Assembly (NCBI GenBank): GCA_044370475.1
Contig: JBILVK010000144.1
Coordinates: 1 to 6,593, forward strand
Origin: B1 sp044370475
GTDB lineage: Bacteria > Bacteroidota > Bacteroidia > UKL13-3
Reading direction: 5' to 3'
Length of the DNA: 6,593 bases
The notes beneath the pieces were generated by a model, which saw nothing but the letters and a program-made list of their open reading frames with translations, was not told where the DNA came from and did no database searches. Every line of letters begins with the position of its first letter. The stretch's first letter is position 1. Both the position numbers and the translations under genes were made by a program. Shown piece by piece: positions 1-6,115 of the stretch.

Positions 1-707
1 ATGATAGCGACGAAAGGCGCGGATTTTTCTCCATAAATGCCCTTTGGAAAAATAAAATTGCTGTTTTGGTGGGCGATTATTTGCTAAGCCGAGGTTTGTT
101 ACTTTCTATACAAAACAAAGATTATCATTTGCTAGAAATTGTAAGCAATGCGGTAAAGGAAATGAGTGAAGGAGAATTGCTACAAATAGAAAAAACGAGA
201 AACCTCAATCTTTCCGAAGAGGTTTATTACGATATTATCACCAAAAAAACCGCTTCACTCATTGCTTCTTGTTGCGCCATTGGCGCTGCTTCTGCGGGTG
301 CCACCCCAGAGCAAGTAGAACAAATGCGCCTTTTTGGAGAAAAGATTGGAATTGCTTTTCAAATGAAGGATGATTTGCTGGATTATGGAGATGAGGATAT
401 CGGAAAACCGCGTGGGATCGACCTAAAAGAAAAGAAATTAACCCTTCCCATTATTTACACCTTAAACAAGGCAGATAAGGCTGTTAAGAATAAAATGATT
501 CATACCATCAAAAACCACCATAACAACAAGAAAAAAGTGGCCGAGGTGGTTGATTATGTAAATGCCCACAATGGCATAGCTTATACCAAAGAAGCTATGA
601 ATCGTTATAAAAATGAAGCCTTAGCCATCCTAGATACTTTGCCAGAAAGTAGCTGCAAACCCAATGTAAAAGCATTGGTAGATTTTATCATCGACAGAAA
701 TCATTAA
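1..707 (+). CDS. trans-polyprenyl diphosphate synthase, long-chain (IspB-like) type, 5'-truncated by window edge
   Basis: Condenses isopentenyl diphosphate onto an allylic diphosphate to make an all-trans polyprenyl diphosphate, in this phylum probably the menaquinone side chain. The frame is open to the left edge (first full codon at base 3), so the real start lies outside; the TTG at 66 is internal. The first visible residues, DSDERRGFFSINALW, are the conserved stretch just after or within the first Asp-rich motif. Next come VGDYLLSRG, then EGELLQIE, and the second Asp-rich motif DDLLD at 369-383, followed by GKPRGIDLKEKKLTLP. About 234 residues are present; relatives are about 320-330, so roughly 90 N-terminal residues are missing. 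The residues before the first Asp-rich motif, which help set chain length, are not visible. The EGELLQ-type spacing resembles long-chain IspB/HepT proteins more than the short-chain farnesyl type; this is inference. The gene ends in TAA directly before a terminator hairpin. Confidence 0.93.
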   Translation, partial: DSDERRGFFSINALWKNKIAVLVGDYLLSRGLLLSIQNKDYHLLEIVSNAVKEMSEGELLQIEKTRNLNLSEEVYYDIITKKTASLIASCCAIGAASAGATPEQVEQMRLFGEKIGIAFQMKDDLLDYGDEDIGKPRGIDLKEKKLTLPIIYTLNKADKAVKNKMIHTIKNHHNNKKKVAEVVDYVNAHNGIAYTKEAMNRYKNEALAILDTLPESSCKPNVKALVDFIIDRNH

Positions 708-710
708 TAA

Positions 711-748
711 AAAAAGCCCCCAAACAAATGAATGTCTGAGGGCTTTTT
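711..748. terminator. bidirectional intrinsic terminator between convergent genes
   Basis: AAAAAGCCC (711-719) is exactly complementary to GGGCTTTTT (740-748), giving a 9-bp stem around a 20-base loop. The run of T at the right arm serves the plus-strand polyprenyl synthase, which ends at 707. The run of A at the left arm becomes a T run on the minus strand and serves the protease gene, which ends at 760. It lies in the 52-base gap between two converging stop codons, which fits shared termination. Confidence 0.88.
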
Positions 749-759
749 AATTCCCAATC

Positions 760-3700
760 CTAATTCTTTACAAAGGTTTGTTTATACTCTTTGCCTAATT
801 GAGTAATTCTTATGATGTAAATACCCTCAGGTAAATGCGCAACTTGAAGCATTTTACTTCCTGTATTCGATGCGCCTAAAACTTCTTCCACTTGCACCTT
901 TTGACCCATGCTGTTGTATACAGCATAGCTGTAATTACCATGCTTAGCCAAGGCAAAATCAAGCACCATTATTTCGTTAGCTGGATTTGGATACAACTTT
1001 AGCATATCGCCCAATGCCAAATTGTTTAATCCAGTATTTACCAAATTAATATTGATGGTTTTAATAGCTCCTTTGCAACCATTGCTTGCATTCTCTTGCA
1101 CATTAATCACCGAAGAATTAACCGAATTAAACTGAATTACCACATTGCTAGAACCAGAACCCGATTGCACAGAACCTCCAGTTAAAGTCCAGTTAAACAT
1201 GGATCCCACCATGCCAGGCACCACAGAAAATGAAGCTGTATCGCCTTTAACTGCCCAAGTTGCACCAGAGATTTCGGAGGTTACAGGCTTAGGCAATTTG
1301 GTAATGACTAAAGAATCAGAAAAAATTGCACAGCCTTTATCGTTCACCTGTGCCTTAAATTCGCCTCCATCATTATAGTTTAATACTTTGTTGGTCTGAC
1401 CCAAATACAAGGTATCGTTCACATACCATTGGTTGTTCAAATTAGCACTCGATGTCATATTGAAAGAACCTCCTTCGCAAAATGCATTTGCCGTTAAATC
1501 CTTTGTTAATACTGGTTTTGCCGGAGTTATTCCCGCTTCAACATTTACCTCATTCGATTTCGACCTACATCCATTGGTACCAGTAACTCTCACAAAAAAC
1601 AAGCCTTCTTCTTTTTGATAAAAACTTGTAGCCGTTTGGACAATTAATACATTGTTTTTGAACCAAACAAAATTGCTTGTTGCATCTGTAGAAATCATAG
1701 AACTATCACCATCGCAAATGACACTGCCTTTGCTTGAACTTACAGCGGCTGCAGCTGGTGAGGCCAATACGTTAATGTATCCAATCTTACTTATGCTGTC
1801 TTCTCCACTCGCATTTTTTACCCAAAGCATAATCGTTTTTAAACCAGCAGATATAAACTTAACTTTAGGATTTCTGATAGAATAAATAAGTGTATCGGCA
1901 TCATTTACTGTCCATTTCCATTCTTTTGGCTGATTCCTACTAGAGTCTAACAGCTGCACTTCATCTCCTACACAAACTGTTTTAGTTAAGGAATAAAAAT
2001 TAGCAATTGGAGCATTCGCCGTACCACTTACCTTAATATTGTCGAGGTACATATTATTGCCCGCATTCGATTTTTGCTCAAACCTAATGCGAACATTGCT
2101 ACTACCTGCGTATGCATTTAAATTAACACTTATACATGCATTGATACTATCGCCACACCAATCTGATGCCTGCGATGGAATAAACTTACTTGAAGAATAA
2201 TAGTTACCTGTAGGTGCAGTTGCAAAGCTTCCTTTGCCGTTCTCACCAAATGATGCCAACTTAGTATAGTTGGTTCCACAATTGGTACTGATATAAATAA
2301 TCAAAGAATCGGTGCTTGCAGAATCAAACCTGGTATAAGCATGTTGGAAATTTAAAACTGCACTTTGATACCCTTTCAAATCCAAAATTGGAGAGTTAAT
2401 TCTATCTAGAAAAACAACCCTAGGCCAATCATAATTATTAATACCCATGGCAGTATTTCCCGGACTAGAACCTCCAACGGTCCAGTATCTCCAAGTAGTA
2501 TCATTATTTGGATTGTCTATGGTCCACAAAGACCTGGTGCTAGAAGTGCTTTCAAAGGTTTCTTCAAATGGCAAGGATAAACCTCCAACAGTGATATAAT
2601 CATCTCTGTAAATAGAGTCGTATCCACTACCAGAACTGATGCGCAATGCTACAGGATATATACCTGGAATAGTATAAGTAATGGTTGGATTTAAAGAAGT
2701 ACTTTGAGAAGGATTTCCTCCTGGAAAATACCACATTCTATTGGTTGCTCCAGAAGATTGGTCTGTAAAAGATGCAGTTCTAGAAGAACATATAACTCTT
2801 GAATTTACCGTAAAACCAGCCTGTGGCTTTGGAGTTATGCCAGTAACAATTAAAGCATAAGTTTGAGAACCTCCAACCAAAGTTCCCTTGCCAGAAACTG
2901 TAATGGTATAGGTACCTGCTGTAGGCGCTGCAATATAAACTTGCTCTACATTGTCTATGGTATTATCACCAGTTGTAGCAGCTGCAGTGGGTGCAGAAAC
3001 ATTTAAGACATAGGGCATATAAGCGGTATTATCCGAATTACGTTTAATGCGCAAATCCAAATCGTTTACCAACATTTTTGTTAGTGGGTTTAAGGAAGGT
3101 ATCGGACTAGTTCCTTGTCTATCTGTCCAACAAATGGTAGCTCTTATTGGCGTTATTCCATCACTAAAAAAGGTATAGGTATAAGTACCCGAAGTACTCA
3201 AAGAATTTTGAAAAACTGCATTTTTTATAGTATCAGAAAGGGTACTTACCGCCTTGCCAGTATTCATTAATCCCCAACCAAATGAATAATCGGGACCCAC
3301 AGTAGTACCCGCCTCATCGGCCGTATGAATAATTAATCCTTTTAAGGTAGAAGCACGCATAGGCACACCTTTCAAATTCATATGATGTTGCTGTATTAAC
3401 AAAGCAGAACCACTGGCATTAGGCGTAGCCATAGAGGTACCATTTAAGGTGGCATAAGCAGTGTTTGAAGTAGAAATACTACTATTTACTGCTACTCCAT
3501 TTGCCACTACATCTGGCTTAATTCTACCATCATCTGTTGGTCCCCATCCACTAAAACTACTCATAACAACGTCTGATGCTTTTGTCCAGCCAGTAGTAAT
3601 TTTATTTACTGCACCCACCGTCAACACATTTTTAGCATTTGCAGAACCTCCACTAATTGAATTATAGGGTCCAACCTTTCCAGGCTTATTTGTTGAACTT

Positions 3701-4563
3701 CCTACTACCCAACTTCCATTCGTATTTCTAATATAATAAGTTGAAGGAATAGTTGAAGGCTCATTCCTATCATTACCAGCTGCCACAAAAGGCAAATAAT
3801 TTGGATAGCTAAAAGCAATTTGGTCCCATTGCTCACTAATATCATCATAAAATCCATACTTATGATCTTCTGTTAAACTCACATTTGGATCAGACCAAAA
3901 CTCCCACCTGTTCAAATCATCATTATACTGCCAACCAGAAATTTGAGAATAGGAATGGTTAGAAACTAACATGCCAATGCTTGCTGCACTAGACATTTCA
4001 CTAGCATCACTATTCCAATCGTAACACTTTATAGGAGCTTGGTAACTCATGCCCTTGGCATTGGCAACAACCCCACCTGCAGACATGGTTCCAGCCACAT
4101 GCGTAGCATGATCGCTCAAGCCAGAAGCTCCATCGGTTTGCGTGGCCCTACTCTGAAATTCTTGATGAGATGTCAATACACTACCACCATCCCACACCCC
4201 AAGCCTATTGGTCATTCCGATTCCAGATAAATTTAATCCTAAGCTTCCCAAAGGCCAAACTTTATTGGTAGAAATGGTTCTTGCTGCATCTAAATTATTG
4301 GTGGTTTGGTAGTAGATAGGCATTCCTGTTTTAGAAACTGCTACAAATTCGCGCTCTACGCCGTTCTTTAAAACCTCTCTAAGGGGTATATTCAAAGCAG
4401 CCGCTTTGGCCTGAACCAATTTCTTTTGCGCCTCAGAATTTTCCTTGAAAATAAGTTCCAATTCTGTTGCATTCTTAGCCTGCCTTGGATCTCTTATGCG
4501 TTGTGCCTGAACCAATGAAAAGCTCAACAGCAGCAATAAAAAAGTATAAGTATATTTTATCAT
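760..4563 (-). CDS. secreted subtilisin-like (S8, Kp43-like) serine protease with PKD/Ig-like modules and T9SS C-terminal sorting domain
   Basis: A 1267-aa exported protease. Order: signal peptide 1-20 (cleavage predicted at VQA|Q); N-terminal pro-region about 21-95; S8 catalytic domain about 100-440 with Asp125 (VWDGG), His152 (DHATHVAGT), oxyanion Asn264 (AAGND) and Ser377 (NGTSMATP). A beta-barrel at about 445-575 follows, like that of Kp43-type subtilases (ICWTDRQG, LVNDLDLRI, NVEQVYI). Then PKD about 582-660 (WYFPGG), a MAM-like or jelly-roll module about 665-848 (ending MYLDNIKVSG), a second PKD about 851-933, two Ig-like repeats about 940-1092, a PKD-like module about 1095-1175, and a T9SS C-terminal domain about 1188-1267 (LYPNPA, GIYIIRI). 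All catalytic residues are present, so it should be active. The T9SS domain implies passage across the outer membrane and surface attachment or release. The ATG lies one base after the upstream stop with no Shine-Dalgarno, suggesting translational coupling. Substrate is unknown. Confidence 0.95.
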   Translation of the reverse strand: MIKYTYTFLLLLLSFSLVQAQRIRDPRQAKNATELELIFKENSEAQKKLVQAKAAALNIPLREVLKNGVEREFVAVSKTGMPIYYQTTNNLDAARTISTNKVWPLGSLGLNLSGIGMTNRLGVWDGGSVLTSHQEFQSRATQTDGASGLSDHATHVAGTMSAGGVVANAKGMSYQAPIKCYDWNSDASEMSSAASIGMLVSNHSYSQISGWQYNDDLNRWEFWSDPNVSLTEDHKYGFYDDISEQWDQIAFSYPNYLPFVAAGNDRNEPSTIPSTYYIRNTNGSWVVGSSTNKPGKVGPYNSISGGSANAKNVLTVGAVNKITTGWTKASDVVMSSFSGWGPTDDGRIKPDVVANGVAVNSSISTSNTAYATLNGTSMATPNASGSALLIQQHHMNLKGVPMRASTLKGLIIHTADEAGTTVGPDYSFGWGLMNTGKAVSTLSDTIKNAVFQNSLSTSGTYTYTFFSDGITPIRATICWTDRQGTSPIPSLNPLTKMLVNDLDLRIKRNSDNTAYMPYVLNVSAPTAAATTGDNTIDNVEQVYIAAPTAGTYTITVSGKGTLVGGSQTYALIVTGITPKPQAGFTVNSRVICSSRTASFTDQSSGATNRMWYFPGGNPSQSTSLNPTITYTIPGIYPVALRISSGSGYDSIYRDDYITVGGLSLPFEETFESTSSTRSLWTIDNPNNDTTWRYWTVGGSSPGNTAMGINNYDWPRVVFLDRINSPILDLKGYQSAVLNFQHAYTRFDSASTDSLIIYISTNCGTNYTKLASFGENGKGSFATAPTGNYYSSSKFIPSQASDWCGDSINACISVNLNAYAGSSNVRIRFEQKSNAGNNMYLDNIKVSGTANAPIANFYSLTKTVCVGDEVQLLDSSRNQPKEWKWTVNDADTLIYSIRNPKVKFISAGLKTIMLWVKNASGEDSISKIGYINVLASPAAAAVSSSKGSVICDGDSSMISTDATSNFVWFKNNVLIVQTATSFYQKEEGLFFVRVTGTNGCRSKSNEVNVEAGITPAKPVLTKDLTANAFCEGGSFNMTSSANLNNQWYVNDTLYLGQTNKVLNYNDGGEFKAQVNDKGCAIFSDSLVITKLPKPVTSEISGATWAVKGDTASFSVVPGMVGSMFNWTLTGGSVQSGSGSSNVVIQFNSVNSSVINVQENASNGCKGAIKTININLVNTGLNNLALGDMLKLYPNPANEIMVLDFALAKHGNYSYAVYNSMGQKVQVEEVLGASNTGSKMLQVAHLPEGIYIIRITQLGKEYKQTFVKN
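763..1002 (-). other. T9SS type A C-terminal sorting domain of the protease
   Basis: Encodes about residues 1188-1267 of the protease. It begins at LKLYPNPA, the usual opening of the Por-secretion C-terminal domain, continues through YAVYNSMGQKV and LPEGIYIIRI, and ends in a Lys-rich tail (KEYKQTFVKN). In known T9SS cargo this domain directs transport through the outer membrane and is then removed by the sortase PorU. No T9SS machinery gene lies in this window. Confidence 0.9.
1288..1746 (-). repeat. tandem pair of Ig-like domains within the protease, 79-residue period
   Basis: Encodes about residues 940-1092. Two consecutive modules have Cys at 950/999 and 1029/1078. Each pair is 49 residues apart and the two pairs are offset by exactly 79 residues, with matching landmarks: C-[DE]-G-x-S near the start, W-[FY] in the middle and NGC or KGC near the end. 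The repeat is visible at protein level; I saw no long exact DNA repeat. One disulfide per module is the likely structure. Confidence 0.65.
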
Positions 4564-4564
4564 T

Positions 4565-5023
4565 TTAATTAGTTTTCAAATTTTTTGAATGTGCCATAGA
4601 ACCAACCAATACGGCCTCTATGTCTATTCTTTGTTTTTCATAAAAAAGTTGCCCAGAATACATTAATTCATAACTGCCATCGGCCTTGCAAAATACCCTT
4701 AATTTGCCTTTTGAAACAGAACTTGATGCATAGGTTTTATTCATTCTATTGTCTATCAATACCACCTTAAATTGCGATTGATTTAATGTGGTTTTGCACT
4801 TAAACTGCTTCACACTTAAGCTATTTATTTCAAACAAATATCCGTTTGAAGAGGCCAAGGCAGCATTAAATTTCCCATTTACAACCTCAAAGTGGCTGTT
4901 CTGATAATATTGAAATTTGCGAAAGGGTGCCGCATTTGGGGCCTTAATATTTACTTGCTCACGTTGCGCAAACAATAGTCCTGGCAGCAGACAAAGAAGG
5001 GTAAAAAACAAAAATTTATGCAT
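4565..5023 (-). CDS. small exported protein of unknown function, upstream of and probably co-transcribed with the protease
   Basis: A 152-aa protein I do not recognise. I chose the ATG at 5021-5023; a TTG one codon upstream would also be in frame but is a less likely start. Residues 1-19 form a clear Sec signal peptide (MHKFLFFTLLCLLPGLLFA) with cleavage predicted at LFA|Q20; no lipobox is evident. The mature part, about 133 residues, alternates polar and hydrophobic stretches, suggesting a beta-rich fold. It has two Cys (76 and 112) that could form a disulfide. It has no T9SS sorting domain and no transmembrane segment after the signal, so it should stay in the periplasm or leave by another route. 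Its stop codon is one base before the protease ATG, so the two are almost certainly one transcript. A role as inhibitor, chaperone or accessory factor of the protease is possible but rests only on position. Confidence 0.85.
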   Translation of the reverse strand: MHKFLFFTLLCLLPGLLFAQREQVNIKAPNAAPFRKFQYYQNSHFEVVNGKFNAALASSNGYLFEINSLSVKQFKCKTTLNQSQFKVVLIDNRMNKTYASSSVSKGKLRVFCKADGSYELMYSGQLFYEKQRIDIEAVLVGSMAHSKNLKTN

Positions 5024-5056
5024 CAATAAAAGGAAAAAGTAAATGGATGATTACCT

Positions 5057-5088
5057 CAAATTTAACCTAAATATGGAAAATTCACAAT
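5057..5088 (-). promoter_or_regulatory. predicted Bacteroidota-type promoter for the small protein-protease unit
   Basis: On the minus strand TAAATTTG (5064-5057) matches the Bacteroidota -7 element TAnnTTTG exactly. ATTG (5088-5085) lies 20 bases upstream and is an approximate match to the -33 element TTTG. Transcription would begin near 5050, giving a leader of about 27 bases before the ATG at 5023. No transcript data are available, so this is a motif-based prediction. Confidence 0.6.
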
Positions 5089-5095
5089 TTCACCA

Positions 5096-5126
5096 TTTCA
5101 TATATTGCCCTAAGCGCTTTACTTTG
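5096..5126 (+). promoter_or_regulatory. weak candidate promoter for pssA-purS-peptidase cluster
   Basis: TTACTTTG (5119-5126) matches TAnnTTTG at all but one fixed base. TTTC (5096-5099) sits 19 bases upstream as an imperfect -33 element. Initiation would fall near 5133, only about 7 bases before the GTG start, so the transcript would be almost leaderless. The 8-base palindrome AAGCGCTT (5112-5119) touches the -7 element and could be an operator or chance. Confidence 0.35.
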
Positions 5127-5139
5127 CAATAAAAAAATC

Positions 5140-5874
5140 GTGATAAAGCACATTCCAAATACCATTACAGCTGGCAATCTATTTTTTGGTTGTCTTTCTA
5201 TTGTAGCAACTTTTGACGGAAATCCTACATTGGCTGCTACCTATATTATACTTGCCGCCGTACTTGATTTCTTTGATGGATTTGCTGCCCGAATCTTAAA
5301 AGTACAAGGCGAACTAGGCAAACAATTAGATTCCTTAGCAGATGTAGTTAGCTTTGGGGTAGCTCCTGGTTTTATTTTTTATATGCACTCACAAAACCAC
5401 TTGGTGTTTGAATATAGCTTTTTACAATTTGTACCTTTAATGGTTATAATAAGCTACCTACCATTTTTATTGATTATTTTTTCAGCGGTTCGACTAGCAA
5501 AATTCAACATTGACCCGCGCCAGAGCGATTCATTTATAGGTGTCCCTACTCCAGCCAATGCCCTTCTCATTTGCTGCATTCCCTTGGTAATGGAACACGG
5601 ACCGTATTTGGCTCAAACCGTATTTACTTCATTTTTATTTTTGAGCATTTACCCTTTGCTTTTTAGCTATTTATTGGTAGCAGAATTGCCGCTCTTTGCC
5701 TTAAAATTCAAGCACTTTGGCTGGAAAGACAATGAAGTAAGGTGGGTCTTTATCCTCCTTAGTATCTTGCTCATTTCCATTTTTCGCTACTTTGGAATTG
5801 GGTTGAGTATAATTCTTTATGTACTTTTGTCGCTCTTTATTCATTTGAGAAAAAAATATGAAATTCAAAGCTGA
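5140..5874 (+). CDS. pssA: CDP-diacylglycerol--serine O-phosphatidyltransferase (phosphatidylserine synthase)
   Basis: An inner-membrane enzyme that transfers serine onto CDP-diacylglycerol to give phosphatidylserine and CMP, the step toward phosphatidylethanolamine. The CDP-alcohol phosphatidyltransferase signature is complete: Asp43-x2-Asp46-Gly47-x2-Ala50-Arg51-x8-Gly60-x3-Asp64-x3-Asp68, where the Asp residues bind metal and substrate. The PssA-like stretches HIPNTITAGNLFFG (4-17) and VRLAKFN (117-123), followed by GVPTPANA (134-141), favour phosphatidylserine synthase over phosphatidylglycerophosphate synthase. Several hydrophobic segments cover the rest (about 10-25, 30-42, 95-115, 140-152, 160-185, 202-236). 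The length of 244 aa is normal. The GTG start is chosen because the family's N-terminal motif begins right after it and no ATG lies upstream in frame; there is no clear Shine-Dalgarno. Its end overlaps purS by 17 bases. Confidence 0.94.
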   Translation: MIKHIPNTITAGNLFFGCLSIVATFDGNPTLAATYIILAAVLDFFDGFAARILKVQGELGKQLDSLADVVSFGVAPGFIFYMHSQNHLVFEYSFLQFVPLMVIISYLPFLLIIFSAVRLAKFNIDPRQSDSFIGVPTPANALLICCIPLVMEHGPYLAQTVFTSFLFLSIYPLLFSYLLVAELPLFALKFKHFGWKDNEVRWVFILLSILLISIFRYFGIGLSIILYVLLSLFIHLRKKYEIQS

Positions 5875-6109
5875 AATTGATGTAATGCCCCATGCGGCTT
5901 TATTAGACCCTCAGGGAAAAGCCGTTAGCGGTTCTATGGCAAATATTGGTTTATCTGCCATTCACGATGTGCGCATTGGAAAACACATTTCATTGGAATT
6001 GGAAGCCGATAACGAAGCTGCTGCAAATGAATTGGTTGAGACAGCTTGCAAAAAGTTATTGGCCAATTTGATTATGGAATCGTACCATTTTACTGTAAAA
6101 GCAGGATAA
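5858..6109 (+). CDS. purS: phosphoribosylformylglycinamidine synthase subunit PurS
   Basis: The small subunit of the three-part FGAM synthase (PurS, PurQ, PurL), which converts FGAR to FGAM with glutamine and ATP in cytoplasmic purine synthesis. PurS bridges the glutaminase PurQ and the small-type PurL and helps pass ammonia between them. The protein is 83 aa, normal for the family. Family motifs are clear: FKAEIDVMPH (3-12), LLDPQGKAV (15-23), VRIGKHI (38-44) and the C-terminal CKKLLANLIMESY (64-76). The ATG lies inside the end of pssA in another frame, a 17-base overlap that suggests translational coupling. Presence of PurS implies that this genome has a small-type PurL with PurQ, encoded elsewhere; neither is in this window. 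Confidence 0.95.
   Translation: MKFKAEIDVMPHAALLDPQGKAVSGSMANIGLSAIHDVRIGKHISLELEADNEAAANELVETACKKLLANLIMESYHFTVKAG
6103..6106 (+). promoter_or_regulatory. possible Shine-Dalgarno for the M28 peptidase gene
   Basis: AGGA lies 9 bases before the ATG at 6116 and overlaps the last codons of purS. Such sites are uncommon upstream of genes in this phylum, and the other starts in this window lack one, so it may be fortuitous. Confidence 0.3.
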
Positions 6110-6115
6110 TTTATC

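Noticed and set aside
66..68. TTG at 66 as the start of the polyprenyl synthase
   Set aside because: The same frame is open to the left edge and encodes conserved family sequence (DSDERRGFFSINALW) before it, so the gene starts outside the window.
711..748. Inverted repeat as a mobile-element end or attachment site
   Set aside because: Its A/T flanks and position between convergent stop codons fit a terminator; no transposase or target duplication is seen.
580..1180. Protease accessory domains as a degraded or fused second gene
   Set aside because: The minus-strand frame is uninterrupted from signal peptide to T9SS domain, as expected for a single modular secreted protein.
1145..1885. Plus-strand open frames at 1145-1378, 1433-1618 and 1652-1885
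   Set aside because: They lie opposite the protease coding sequence, whose domains are clearly recognisable, and encode nothing family-like.
3461..4230. Plus-strand open frames at 3461-3667 and 4039-4230
   Set aside because: They are antisense to the S8 catalytic domain and show no recognisable motifs.
5024..5026. TTG at 5026 as the start of the 152-aa protein
   Set aside because: An ATG follows immediately and gives a normal signal peptide; TTG adds only one residue.
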